DNA of 64,000 nt from Flavobacterium pectinovorum (GCF_006438875.1 NZ_RCZH01000015.1:62001-126000), one strand, 5' to 3'; numbered from the stretch's first letter, positions 18,764-28,453 are shown. Notes: generated from the sequence alone by a model not told the origin. Program-made: numbers and translations.

Positions 18764-19594
18764 TTATTCTAAACGATAAAAATCAATTGCATTTTTTCTC
18801 CAGAATTTATCTTGTTCCTCCTTCGGAAATTCCGAAAAATAGTGCTCTGCAATGTCACATGATTCGGCATAAGACGCAGCAAGTAAACTTACCGGCCAAT
18901 CACTGCCAAACATTAGACGATCCATTCCAAATACCTCAGTAACCACATTTAGGCAATAGATAAAGTCTGTTTCTCTCCAATTATTCCAGTCAGCTTCTGT
19001 TACCAAACTTGAAACTTTACACATCACATTAGGAAATTTTGCAATCGCTTTAATTCCTGTTTCCCAATTGCTGAATTCCTTATTTTTGAAATCTGGTTTT
19101 GCCAAATGATCAATAACAAATCTTTGTTCGGGAAATTTGGCAACCAGTTTTACCACATTTTCCAGATGTTTTGGAAAAATCAAAAGGTCATAGGTAAAAT
19201 TGTATTTTCCTAATTTGGAAATTCCATTTTGAAAACTTTCCAACAACATGAAATCAATATCTGCTTCTGCCTGAACGATATGTCTGAATCCTTTTAGTTT
19301 TTCATATTTGCAAAAATATTCTAAACGCTCTTCAATATTTTCAGCACATAAATCGACCCAGCCTACCACGCCTTTGATAAAATCATTGTTTTTTGCCAAT
19401 TCCAAAAGAAAATGTGTTTCTTCTTCACTCTGATCTGCCTGAACAGCCACAAAACCATCAAATTGATTATCTGTCAATAAAGATTCTAAATCAGAAGGCA
19501 AAAAATCTCTTTTTATTACCTCCATTTCTTCCTTGATCCAAGCTTCTTTTACAGGGTGAAATTTCCAAAAATGTTGGTGGCTATCTATTCTCAT
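18764..19594 (-). CDS. Amidohydrolase-family L-fuconolactonase
   Basis: A 276-residue member of the amidohydrolase 2 family. Visible metal-site elements are MRIDSHQHFWKF at the N-terminus, GFRHIVQ, FVIDHLAKPDF and FGSDWPVSLL near the C-terminus, as in L-fuconolactonase and L-rhamnono-lactonase. I use the ATG at 19594; an earlier in-frame TTG would give MTYMRID. The start overlaps the end of the mutarotase gene by 14 bp, implying translational coupling. It hydrolyses the lactone from the dehydrogenase step to L-fuconate. Confidence 0.87.
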   Translation of the reverse strand: MRIDSHQHFWKFHPVKEAWIKEEMEVIKRDFLPSDLESLLTDNQFDGFVAVQADQSEEETHFLLELAKNNDFIKGVVGWVDLCAENIEERLEYFCKYEKLKGFRHIVQAEADIDFMLLESFQNGISKLGKYNFTYDLLIFPKHLENVVKLVAKFPEQRFVIDHLAKPDFKNKEFSNWETGIKAIAKFPNVMCKVSSLVTEADWNNWRETDFIYCLNVVTEVFGMDRLMFGSDWPVSLLAASYAESCDIAEHYFSEFPKEEQDKFWRKNAIDFYRLE

Positions 19595-19928
19595 GTACGT
19601 CAAATATTTTTTCCATCAGCATCCATTTTTCGCCTTCTTTTGCCCAAGGCAATGCTTTTTGATATTTCCACATCAATTCTTCCCATTTCTGAACCACGGG
19701 ATTATTTGCATCATTCTTTTCTTTTTTCTCAAAAGTAAAAGTTTCGTTGGCCTCAATAATCATAAACAGTCTGTTGCCAACACAATAAATATCGAGGTTT
19801 TCAATCCCTGAATTAACGATGCTTTCTGTGATTTCCGGCCAAATTTTTTCATGATATTTCTTGTATTCGGTTATTAAAGAGGAGTCTTCATTCAAATCTA
19901 ATGCAAGGCAATATTTTTGAGTTATCAT
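19581..19928 (-). CDS. L-fucose/L-rhamnose mutarotase (DUF718, RhaM-like)
   Basis: A 115-residue RhaM-type mutarotase: YCLALDLNED, YKKYHEKIWPEI with the conserved His, LDIYCVGNRLFMIIEA and the C-terminal LPWAKEGEKWMLMEKIF are all typical of the family. It interconverts anomers of the incoming deoxysugar so that the dehydrogenase can act. A DUF718 protein also sits in the Campylobacter jejuni fucose locus. It is the first gene of the operon. The 380-bp spacer upstream presumably holds the promoter and a palindrome at 20027-20038. Confidence 0.87.
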   Translation of the reverse strand: MITQKYCLALDLNEDSSLITEYKKYHEKIWPEITESIVNSGIENLDIYCVGNRLFMIIEANETFTFEKKEKNDANNPVVQKWEELMWKYQKALPWAKEGEKWMLMEKIFDVHENR

Positions 19929-20026
19929 ATTATTTTATTTAAAATCTGAGACTTAAAAAACTGAAAACATTGGTTTGGAGATTGAACAACTTTTTAGATC
20001 CAAATCAATAGAAACAGGTTATTTAT

Positions 20027-20038
20027 TAAAACGTTTTA
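20027..20038. promoter_or_regulatory. Palindrome TAAAACGTTTTA upstream of the fucose operon
   Basis: A perfect 12-bp palindrome 99 bp upstream of the first operon gene, in the 380-bp spacer 19929-20308. A central CG with A/T arms is the style of LacI/GalR-family operators, yet the only local regulator is AraC-type. Function is a guess. The rest of the spacer is AT-rich with nothing else I can name. Confidence 0.3.
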
Positions 20039-20308
20039 AATTTCCGGAAGCCGTATTTTTGATACAATTTCAAAAAAATAAATTTATTACATTCTAAAAT
20101 TTAATTTTAGCTCAAAATTATCATTAATTAAGCATTTATTATCTTAACAAATTATTCGTTAAAAAAACACGAAATAAACACAAAATTTAAGGATAATTTA
20201 TCAAATAAGCATCGGGGAAATGCCGCTAATTTTTAAAAATAAAATTCAGTGTGGAATATTGTCCGGTAGAAAAAAAATTAAACAGCAAAGAAAAGTAGTC
20301 TGAAAATC

Positions 20309-21175
20309 CTAAACTAAAGCTTTTTTTCGATATTCTTTAGGAGTTGTTCCAATTAATTTTTTGAACAGTTTATTGAAGTTTGAAGCTGTTTTATATCCGC
20401 ATTGATAAGCAATTTCCGAAATACCCAAATCAGTTTCTATCAGATATTTACATGCGTTTGCCACTCTTATTTCGTTCAAATATTCTACAAACGGTTTTTT
20501 AGTTTTAGCTTTGAACATTCGACAAAAAGAAGTAGGTGTAAGATTGGCGATTTTAGAAATTTCATCAAGGGATATTTCTTCTTTATAATTTGATTTCACA
20601 TATTGAAAAACCTCTGAAAGCCGGTCATTTTTATTATCATCGCTGACAGAAACATAAGAGTTATCATTGATATATCTAAGATCTTTGCTTTTTGATAAAA
20701 GAAACAAAATTTCAATCAGTCCCATGATAACTTCAAAGCCTTTCTTTTTCAGTAATTTTTTCATTTTTTTAGCCACCAGCGCATTTGTAGGTCCTGCGAT
20801 GGATACTCCTTTTATGGCCTGAGAAAAAAACTTTTTGACTTCCTGAGCCTCCGGTAATTCATAAAAAGAATTCCCAAAAAGATCTCTGCTAAAATAAATC
20901 ACAATAGCTTTGGCTTTCAAACTATTAATTCCTTTATAAAAAATTTCATCGTTGAGCCAGACATGTGGAATATCGTCTCCAAGAAAAACCATGTCTCCAG
21001 ATTCAAATGCTTCTACAGAGTTTCCAATGATGCGTTTTCCGTGACTTTCTAAGATATAAACCAACTCAAATTCCGGATGTGAATGAAAAGACGACTGAAA
21101 AAAAGACTCTTCACGTGAAAATACAGAAAGAGATGTATTGGTATATGAAGCTATTTTTGTTTTTACAATTTTCAT
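20309..21175 (-). CDS. AraC-family regulator of the fucose operon
   Basis: A 288-residue regulator: an N-terminal cupin-like sensing domain (about 15-100, with SFHSHPEFELVYILESHG and GDDIPHVW) and a C-terminal double helix-turn-helix (about 190-285, with ISLDEISKIANLTPTSFCRM and ISEIAYQCGYKTASNFNKLF). It lies immediately upstream of the fucose genes on the same strand with a 380-bp gap, so it is the likely sugar-responsive activator. The sugar sensed is not readable. Confidence 0.88.
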   Translation of the reverse strand: MKIVKTKIASYTNTSLSVFSREESFFQSSFHSHPEFELVYILESHGKRIIGNSVEAFESGDMVFLGDDIPHVWLNDEIFYKGINSLKAKAIVIYFSRDLFGNSFYELPEAQEVKKFFSQAIKGVSIAGPTNALVAKKMKKLLKKKGFEVIMGLIEILFLLSKSKDLRYINDNSYVSVSDDNKNDRLSEVFQYVKSNYKEEISLDEISKIANLTPTSFCRMFKAKTKKPFVEYLNEIRVANACKYLIETDLGISEIAYQCGYKTASNFNKLFKKLIGTTPKEYRKKALV

Positions 21176-21438
21176 TTCCGGGAATAATGATAATTAAATT
21201 AAGGATAAAATTGAATTAATTACTTAAAAAAATAGATATAATTTGAGATTTCATAAAAACAAAAATAACAAAAAAACCTTACTACAAATCTAAATCGTTT
21301 TACCAAAACAAAATTTAAAAATAATATCCAAAATCAATTAAATTAAGATAGTTGACTTTCTCAATTAAATTGGCATATAGATTTTACTGATTAGCTAATT
21401 ATAAACGTTTTTTATATATTATAATTCACTTCAATTGT

Positions 21439-21564
21439 CAGATTGGGCAATCCGCGGCTCCGGGAGAAGTTCCGCAAAATACATCTATAAAAATCCATTA
21501 TGTGACTTTCATATTGGTTTTTTTGTATATTTTTTTACTCAATATTTTCTTAATAAAAGAATAG
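21439..21564 (+). pseudogene. C-terminal remnant of a small exported protein
   Basis: An open frame without a start codon reads QIGQSAAPGEVPQNTSIKIH and then a hydrophobic segment (VTFILVFLYIFLLNIF) before TAG at 21564. A Pro/Gly-rich stretch followed by one membrane helix at the C-terminus is common in small Flavobacterium exported proteins. The frame is open upstream only to 21391 and has no ATG. It looks like the tail of a decayed gene in the 706-bp spacer 21176-21881. Confidence 0.4.
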
Positions 21565-21625
21565 TAAGTCTGATATTTATAATTTAGCTATCGTTAAAAA
21601 ATTAAGATATCTATAAACAAACCAA

Positions 21626-21799
21626 ATGAAAAAAAACTCATTTTATTCTTTATTACCTTTATTAATATCGCATTTTCTCAAATTAGAAAAGTATATTTAA
21701 AAGACTCGAAATTTAACATTGGAAAGGAAAATACTTATATTTATGAACGGTTCTGTCGCATCTGTCAGAATCGAATATAAGAATTTAAATCATTCATAA
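21626..21799 (+). pseudogene. Frameshifted small secreted-protein gene
   Basis: An ATG at 21626 is followed by a run of eight A. In the frame as written it stops quickly, but with one extra A it reads MKKKLILFFITFINIAFSQ, a clean signal peptide, followed by IRKVYLKDSKFNIGKENTYI. A second shift near 21740 brings in MNGSVASVRIEYKNLNHS and a stop at 21799. Two frameshifts in 170 bp indicate a decayed gene, although slippage at the A run or a sequencing error at that homopolymer could explain the first. I do not recognise the family. Confidence 0.45.
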
Positions 21800-21881
21800 A
21801 AACAACTTACACCTTAATCTATTAATCCTCAATATTAAGTCGATAATAGACTACTTTTACGTTACCGGTAAAATAAAGGAT

Positions 21882-22769
21882 ATGAAAATAAAGAGTCAGG
21901 ATATTCTAAGAATAGATCATGCTATGCCTACCGCAGTATATAAGGAACAATTTCATATCGTTCATCACCCTGACAAATATCCTGTTACGGATGTGCCTCA
22001 TCGTCATAATTACTATGAAATACTATGGTTTCCCAAAGCAGAGGGAATGCATTATATAGACGATGGCTCCTTTGAAATGACTGGAAATGATCTTTATTTG
22101 ATTTCTGAAGGACAAGTGCATTATTATCAGAATGTAGGCGAAATCACAGGATATATGCTGATGTTTAAAGATGTTTTTTGGGAAGATGCACTGCAAAGCA
22201 TTCGCAATTTTAAAACCTCGCTTTTTAACCACTTGCTTATCAATGTACATTTGAAATTATGTGATGAAGCAGCCTCTGATATTACCGATTTACTGAATAC
22301 GATCGTAAAAGAATATAAACGCCCTGATTATATGGGCAAAGCCGAATTAATGACTTCTTATCTAAAGATATTGTTGATTCGCATCAGTAATTTTCAGCAA
22401 GATGTTGCGATGCCTTCCTCGCATACAAACAGCAATGATTATGTTTTATTTCAGCGTTTTATTGATCTTTTAGAACAGCATTTTGCAAACCATCATGAAG
22501 TTACTTTTTATGCAAATGAACTTCATATCAGCAGCCGTAAATTGGCAGACATTTGCCGTTTATACAATAGCCGCACACCCAAAGAACTTATAGACAACCG
22601 CATACTTATTGCAGCCAAGCGTCAGCTGCAATTTGATTCTACCCTGATAAAAGAAATCTCGGCTTCGCTAAATTTTTCAGATCAATATCAGTTTAGTAAA
22701 TTTTTTAAAAAACTTGCAGGCATTTCCCCTGTCGAATATCGAGTACAATTTGCAAAAATTGACATCTAA
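21882..22769 (+). CDS. AraC-family transcriptional regulator
   Basis: A 295-residue regulator with an N-terminal cupin-like domain (VPHRHNYYEILWFPKAEG, ISEGQVHYY) and a C-terminal AraC helix-turn-helix pair (VTFYANELHISSRKLADICR and IKEISASLNFSDQYQFSKFF). It is followed by osmC and sucA on the same strand. The palindrome TTACCGGTAA lies 10 bp before its start (21862-21871), and TTACCGGTTT recurs upstream of the osmC gene, so the two may share control. Inducer unknown. Confidence 0.87.
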   Translation: MKIKSQDILRIDHAMPTAVYKEQFHIVHHPDKYPVTDVPHRHNYYEILWFPKAEGMHYIDDGSFEMTGNDLYLISEGQVHYYQNVGEITGYMLMFKDVFWEDALQSIRNFKTSLFNHLLINVHLKLCDEAASDITDLLNTIVKEYKRPDYMGKAELMTSYLKILLIRISNFQQDVAMPSSHTNSNDYVLFQRFIDLLEQHFANHHEVTFYANELHISSRKLADICRLYNSRTPKELIDNRILIAAKRQLQFDSTLIKEISASLNFSDQYQFSKFFKKLAGISPVEYRVQFAKIDI

Positions 22770-22900
22770 AACGCCTATTTTACCATTTCTTAAACTTCCT
22801 ATTCTCCTCAACTTTGCTATATAAAAAATAGCTAAAGATGAAGACAATAAATTATACTGTAAAATTACCGGTTTCCAAAAAAATCTAAATAAAAGATACT

Positions 22901-23320
22901 ATGGAAACTCAAACTTCAGGTAATCCCGAAACTGCCTTTGCAAGTATTGCAAAAGACAGATACAAAATTCTTATTCATTCTCAAGGGCACACTATTATAT
23001 GCGACGAAGCCGAAGAATCAGGTGGGCAGGATTTAGGAATGAATCCCTTTTCACTTTTACTTTCCTCATTAGCGGGCAGCACAGTTGCTACAATAAGAAG
23101 ATATGCAGACAATCGCAATTGGCATCTTGATGGCGCAGAAGTCAAAATTGCTTTCAAAAAAGTAGTCCATAGTGAAACCGTTACACTTTCGAAAGAAATT
23201 ACACTGCATGGAAAACTATCCCGGGAACAAAAAACAAAACTACTTCTAATAGCTTCACAATGTACTGTACATCAAATATTAACAAATGATGTATTCATTG
23301 ACACCTCATTATCGGAATAA
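22901..23320 (+). CDS. OsmC/Ohr-family protein
   Basis: A 139-residue OsmC-fold protein: GMNPFSLLLSSLAGSTVATI is the central helix and IASQCTVHQILTN the C-terminal helix with the conserved Cys. The more distant Cys (in TIICDEAEESGG) is not at the classic first catalytic position, so a peroxidatic role like OsmC or Ohr is uncertain; it may be closer to the YhfA-type branch. It lies 31 bp upstream of sucA and 131 bp after the AraC gene, probably in one unit. Confidence 0.8.
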   Translation: METQTSGNPETAFASIAKDRYKILIHSQGHTIICDEAEESGGQDLGMNPFSLLLSSLAGSTVATIRRYADNRNWHLDGAEVKIAFKKVVHSETVTLSKEITLHGKLSREQKTKLLLIASQCTVHQILTNDVFIDTSLSE

Positions 23321-23350
23321 TACATTTTTTAAAATTTTAATATCTATATC

Positions 23351-26104
23351 ATGGATAATCAAACATACTTAACTGGAGGAAATGCAGATTATATTGGTCT
23401 TCTCTATGAAAAATACAAAGAAGGAGCATCAAATGTTGACTCCGGATGGCAAAAATTCTTTCAGGGTCTTGATCTTGGAATATCTATTAAAGTAAAAGAT
23501 AATCCTTCGTCATTTTCAGAAGAAGATTTGTCTTCGACACTTGCAAACGAACTGAAGGTTATTAATTTAATAGATGCCTATAGAAGACGCGGGCATTTAT
23601 TTGCCAAAACAAATCCCGTGCGAGAACGCAGACAGCATTTTCCAGGCATCGGCATACAGGATTTTGGACTTGAAAACCATAATCTTGATGAATCATTTAT
23701 TTCAGGAAATGAAGTTGGTCTTCCCAATGGTACTTTAAGAGCTATTATTGCTGTATTGGAACAAACCTATTGTCAGTCAATTGGCGTTGAATACAAATAC
23801 ATTAGAGACCCTGAAAAACTAACATGGCTGCAAACCAAAATGGAAAACAGCAGAAATAAAACGGAATTCAGTCCTGATGAAAAAAAACAAATTCTTAGAA
23901 AATTAAATCAGGCTGTGGTGTTTGAAAATTTCCTGCATACCAAATTTGTAGGTCAGAAACGTTTTTCCCTTGAAGGAACAGAAAGCCTTATCCCCGCTCT
24001 TGATCTTATGATAGAAAAAAGTGCCGGGCTTGGCGCAGAAGAAATTATAATTGGCATGGGACACAGAGGCCGATTAAACGTTTTATCAAATGTAATCCGT
24101 AAAGGTTACGACGAAATATTTAACGAATTTCTAGGAAAAAGCTATGATCCTGACGGTCGTTTTTCCGGTGATGTAAAATATCATTTGGGTTACAGTAATA
24201 ATATTACAACGACAACCGGAAAAAAAATAGAACTTAACCTTTGCCCTAATCCTTCTCATCTCGAAACTGTTGATGCTGTGGTTCAGGGTCAGGTTCGCGC
24301 AAAGATTGATCATAAATATAAAGGTGACAGCAAAAAAATCATTCCGTTAACCATACATGGTGATGCTGCACTTGCAGGACAAGGAATCGTTTATGAATTA
24401 CAGCAAATGTCATTGCTTGAAGGGTATAAAACTGGTGGAACAATACATTTGGTACTCAACAATCAGGTTGGCTTTACTACGGATTACAAAGACGCCCGAT
24501 CCAGTACGTATTGTACTGATTTGGCCAAAATCGTTTTGGCACCGGTTTTCCATGTAAATGGAGATGATGCCGAAGCTGTTGCTCACGTGTTTTTGATCGC
24601 ATTGGAATACAGACAGACTTTTGGTGAAGATGTTTTTATTGATATTCTTTCGTACAGAAAATATGGTCACAACGAAGGTGATGAACCAAAATTCACACAA
24701 CCATTATTGTACAAAGCGATTGATACACACCCAAATCCGAGAGATGTTTATATTGAAAAACTCTTATCCGAAAAAAATATAACAGCAACTTATCCGGCTG
24801 AAATTGAAAATCTTTTTAAAGAAGAACTTCAAACATTATTGGATGAATCAAAAGCAATGGAAGGTTTCTCTGAACCAAAATCATTATTTACCGGAGCTTG
24901 GGAAGGATTGAACTATGCTAATAATGATCCTGATTCTAACACTGCTACTGCCATATCAGAAGAAGAATTATTAGATATCGCTGCCAAAATTACAATATTG
25001 CCGGCACAGGGAAAATTTCTTAAAAAAGTAGAAAAATTATTCGATTCCAGAAGAAAAACAGTAGAAAACAAAACCTTTGACTGGGCTATGGGTGAACTTC
25101 TTGCTTATGGTTCGCTGCTGAAAGAAAATTTTAATGTCCGAATCAGTGGTGAAGATGTCGAACGCGGTACCTTTTCGCACCGACATGCTGTTCTTGCAAT
25201 GGAGGAATCCGGTGAAGAATATGTACCGCTGACCAATTTAGGTTCCGGCGGAAGATTTGAAATTTATAATTCTCTGCTTTCAGAATATGCTGTTCTTGGT
25301 TTTGAGTACGGATATGCAATGGCAGATCCAAAAGCTCTCGTCGTTTGGGAAGCACAGTTTGGAGATTTTGTAAATACAGCTCAGGTTATAATCGATCAAT
25401 ATATTGCAAGTGCCGAAACCAAATGGCGCGTTCCAAATGGTTTAGTATTGCTGTTGCCACACGGTCTTGAAGGTCAAGGGCCTGAGCATTCTTCTGCAAG
25501 GATTGAACGCTTTCTGGAACTTTGTGCTGATGAAAATATCCAGGTAGTAAACTGTACAACTCCTGCAAATCTATTTCATGCCATCCGTCGTCAACAACAC
25601 CGCAATTTTAGAAAACCTTTGGTGGTTTTTACGCCAAAAAGCCTTCTACGTCACCCAAAATGTGTTTCTGCAATCGAAGCTTTTACAAAAGGTCATTTCA
25701 TGGAAATGATTGACGATTCATTTGTCAAACCTGAAAATGTAAAAAAAGTATTGTTTTGTAGTGGGAAAATCTACTATGATTTGCTGGAAAAACAACAGGA
25801 AGATGACAGAAATGATGTTGCTATAGTACGAATAGAACAGCTTTATCCAACTCCGTTAACTCAAATCGAAAAACTGCAATCAAAATATCCTAATAGTACC
25901 GAATTTATCTGGGTTCAGGAAGAAGCAGAAAACATGGGCGCATGGCCTTATCTCTACCGAAAATTGCGTAAAAGCAGTTTAAAACTAGATCTTATATCAC
26001 GAAAAGAAAGCAGCAGCACAGCAACCGGATATGCAAAAATGCACGAAAAACAACAATTAGCGATTGTTGAAGCTGCTTTTTCAATGAATCAAATATATAA
26101 TTAA
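23351..26104 (+). CDS. sucA: 2-oxoglutarate dehydrogenase E1 component
   Basis: A 917-residue thiamine-diphosphate enzyme that decarboxylates 2-oxoglutarate in the TCA cycle. The N-terminal YIGLLYEKYKEGASNVDSGW is the peripheral E2-interaction segment. IIIGMGHRGRLNVLSNVI, IHGDAALAGQGIVYELQQMS and NNQVGFTTDYKDARSSTYCT are the ThDP-binding core. GRFEIYNSLLSEYAVLGFEY and LLLPHGLEGQGPEHSSARIE belong to the transketolase-like central domain. Length matches the family. The usual downstream sucB is absent here; mug follows after 12 bp. Flavobacterium genomes commonly carry sucAB together, so this may be a second or stress-related copy. Confidence 0.92.
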   Translation: MDNQTYLTGGNADYIGLLYEKYKEGASNVDSGWQKFFQGLDLGISIKVKDNPSSFSEEDLSSTLANELKVINLIDAYRRRGHLFAKTNPVRERRQHFPGIGIQDFGLENHNLDESFISGNEVGLPNGTLRAIIAVLEQTYCQSIGVEYKYIRDPEKLTWLQTKMENSRNKTEFSPDEKKQILRKLNQAVVFENFLHTKFVGQKRFSLEGTESLIPALDLMIEKSAGLGAEEIIIGMGHRGRLNVLSNVIRKGYDEIFNEFLGKSYDPDGRFSGDVKYHLGYSNNITTTTGKKIELNLCPNPSHLETVDAVVQGQVRAKIDHKYKGDSKKIIPLTIHGDAALAGQGIVYELQQMSLLEGYKTGGTIHLVLNNQVGFTTDYKDARSSTYCTDLAKIVLAPVFHVNGDDAEAVAHVFLIALEYRQTFGEDVFIDILSYRKYGHNEGDEPKFTQPLLYKAIDTHPNPRDVYIEKLLSEKNITATYPAEIENLFKEELQTLLDESKAMEGFSEPKSLFTGAWEGLNYANNDPDSNTATAISEEELLDIAAKITILPAQGKFLKKVEKLFDSRRKTVENKTFDWAMGELLAYGSLLKENFNVRISGEDVERGTFSHRHAVLAMEESGEEYVPLTNLGSGGRFEIYNSLLSEYAVLGFEYGYAMADPKALVVWEAQFGDFVNTAQVIIDQYIASAETKWRVPNGLVLLLPHGLEGQGPEHSSARIERFLELCADENIQVVNCTTPANLFHAIRRQQHRNFRKPLVVFTPKSLLRHPKCVSAIEAFTKGHFMEMIDDSFVKPENVKKVLFCSGKIYYDLLEKQQEDDRNDVAIVRIEQLYPTPLTQIEKLQSKYPNSTEFIWVQEEAENMGAWPYLYRKLRKSSLKLDLISRKESSSTATGYAKMHEKQQLAIVEAAFSMNQIYN

Positions 26105-26116
26105 TTTAATACAAAC

Positions 26117-26626
26117 ATGTTAACAGATATCATCAGCAAAAACCTCAAAGTCATTTTCTGCGGGATTAATCCCGGATTAAAATCCGCTTGGGATGGACAT
26201 CACTTTTCAGGAAAGAGTAATCGTTTTTGGAAAGTTTTGCACCAATCCGGTTTTACTCCAAATCAAATTGAAGCCACAAACGATACTTCTATATTAGAGT
26301 TTGGATATGGACTAACTACAGCCGTCGACCGCGCAACAGCTAGAGCTGACCAATTGTCAAAAGAAGAATTTGCTAATTCAATTGAAGTTTTTAGAAATAA
26401 AATGACCGAATTTCAGCCAAAATACATTGCCTTTTTAGGTAAAGCAGCTTACATGGCTTTTTCAGGAAAAAAGAAAGTTTTGTGGGGAAAACAAGAGGAA
26501 GATTTTTGTGGAGCAAAGGTTTGGATATTGCCCAATCCGAGTGGTTTGAATCGTGGCTTTACGATTGATCAGCTTGTCAGTGCCTATTCTGAATTGTATT
26601 TGTTTATTTCACGAAATACCAATTAA
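26117..26626 (+). CDS. mug: G/U mismatch-specific DNA glycosylase (Mug family)
   Basis: A 169-residue uracil-DNA glycosylase superfamily protein. FCGINPGLKSAWDGHHFSG is motif A, FLGKAAYMAF lies in the core and WILPNPSGLNRGF is motif B. It removes uracil or thymine from G mismatches during base excision repair. It starts 12 bp after sucA on the same strand, and a second DNA glycosylase (AAG) lies 2.4 kb downstream. Confidence 0.87.
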   Translation: MLTDIISKNLKVIFCGINPGLKSAWDGHHFSGKSNRFWKVLHQSGFTPNQIEATNDTSILEFGYGLTTAVDRATARADQLSKEEFANSIEVFRNKMTEFQPKYIAFLGKAAYMAFSGKKKVLWGKQEEDFCGAKVWILPNPSGLNRGFTIDQLVSAYSELYLFISRNTN

Positions 26627-26681
26627 AAAAAACCATAAAAAAGTTTAACGAAGACAAAAAAGAGGAAAATTAAAAAAAGGT

Positions 26682-26775
26682 TGCCACGAATTGCACGAAT
26701 TAACACGAATTAATTTTTAAAATTTGTGTTCGATAGAGACTAAAAATTAGTGATCATTTGTGAAATTCGTGGCAG
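26682..26775. repeat. Intergenic palindromic repeat (TGCCACGAATT type)
   Basis: Outer arms TGCCACGAATT (26682-26692) and AATTCGTGGCA (26764-26774), with inner short direct repeats CACGAATT. It is non-coding and lies between mug and the broken MFS gene. Similar sequences are common intergenic repeats in Flavobacterium, from memory. Confidence 0.65.
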
Positions 26776-26790
26776 AAAAAATAAGAAATA

Positions 26791-27987
26791 ATGACAATTC
26801 AAAAAAAAATAAACAGCAAAAAGGTAATCCCGATAATGGCTATTGCAGCCGGAATCATGATCGCCAATTTATATTATAATCAGCCAATTCTTAAAGATAT
26901 GGCATTGGCAGCACATGTAAGTGATGCCAAAATTGGAAAAATAGCAATGCTCACACAGTTAGGCTACGGCTTGGGAATGTTTTTCGTAATACCGTTGGGC
27001 GATAAACTTCGCAGAAAAAATTTAATTTTAGGTATTTCAGGCATTTTGTGTCTTGCTTTAATTCTAATGTCCCTCAGTAGTTCTTACATCGTGCTTTGCA
27101 TACTCAGTTTTTTAATAGGTATTTTATCAACACCTGTACAAATCATTCTTCCTATGACTGCAACTTTAAGTACAGAAAACAGAGGAAAAACGGTGGGTAA
27201 AGTTTTTGCCGGAATATTGGTCGGAATGCTGGGCGCGAGAATATTCAGTGGTTTGATTGCCGATGCTTTTGGATGGCGTTATGTTTTTGGATTTTCAGCA
27301 GTATTTGTGTTGATTGCTATGCTATTACTCAAAATTTTTCTTCCGGATATCTCTTCGTCATTTAAAGGAAATTATGTAAGCTTATTAAAATCAACGCTGT
27401 CGATGATTCCAAAATATGCATTGTTACGTCAAACGGCATTATTAGGCGGTTTTACTTTTGGAATTTTCTGCTCGTTCTAGACAACATTGACTTTCTATCT
27501 GACTGGTGCCCCTTTTCATTATAGCCCGGGAACAATAGGTCTTTTTGGTTTAGTTGCAATTGTGGGGGCTTTGATTGCACCTTATTTTGGTAAAATCGCT
27601 GATAATGGCGGTGCTTTTAAATCTCTCGTCTTAACCGTTGGACTGATTAGCTTCAGCATTCTTTTAATTAAGATTTTTCCATATTCACCATATATTTTGG
27701 CCTTTAGCATACTGCTATTGGATATTGGCGTACAAGCTACTCAAATTACCAATTTTGCAAAGATATACAGTCTGCGTCAAGATGAACATAACCGAATCAA
27801 TACCGTTTACATGACGACTTATTTTGTTGGCGGAGCAGTTGGAACCTTCTTTGGCCTTTTGTGCTGGCGACTTGGCGGTTGGGAATTGGCAACTTCACAG
27901 CTATTGCTTTGGGGAATAATTGCAATGAGTATCGTATTAATATCTGAATATACAAACAATAAAAAATTAAAATCTCAAAATAAATAA
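26791..27987 (+). pseudogene. MFS transporter gene interrupted by one in-frame TAG
   Basis: The frame encodes a 12-helix major facilitator transporter over 399 codons. It is interrupted only by TAG at 27478-27480. The frame continues without shift: FTFGIFCSF-stop-TTLTFYLTGAPFHY. Related transporters, as I recall them, have Trp at this point, so a single TGG to TAG change is the simplest explanation. The N-terminal half has IANLYYNQPILKDMA and GDKLRRKNLI (MFS motif A); the second half ends with hydrophobic helices and a Lys-rich tail. The product would be truncated after helix 7 unless suppressed. No other damage is visible, so the lesion is recent or a sequencing error. Substrate unknown. Confidence 0.85.
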
Positions 27988-28014
27988 CCCCAATAATTTA
28001 ACCTTTTAACATTC

Positions 28015-28427
<413 letters not shown>

Positions 28428-28453
28428 TAATAATAATAATAATAAAGAATATC

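Noticed and set aside
27478..27480. Recoding of TAG as pyrrolysine in the MFS gene
   Set aside because: Bacteroidota with normal stop usage and a Trp expected at this place; a nonsense change is simpler.
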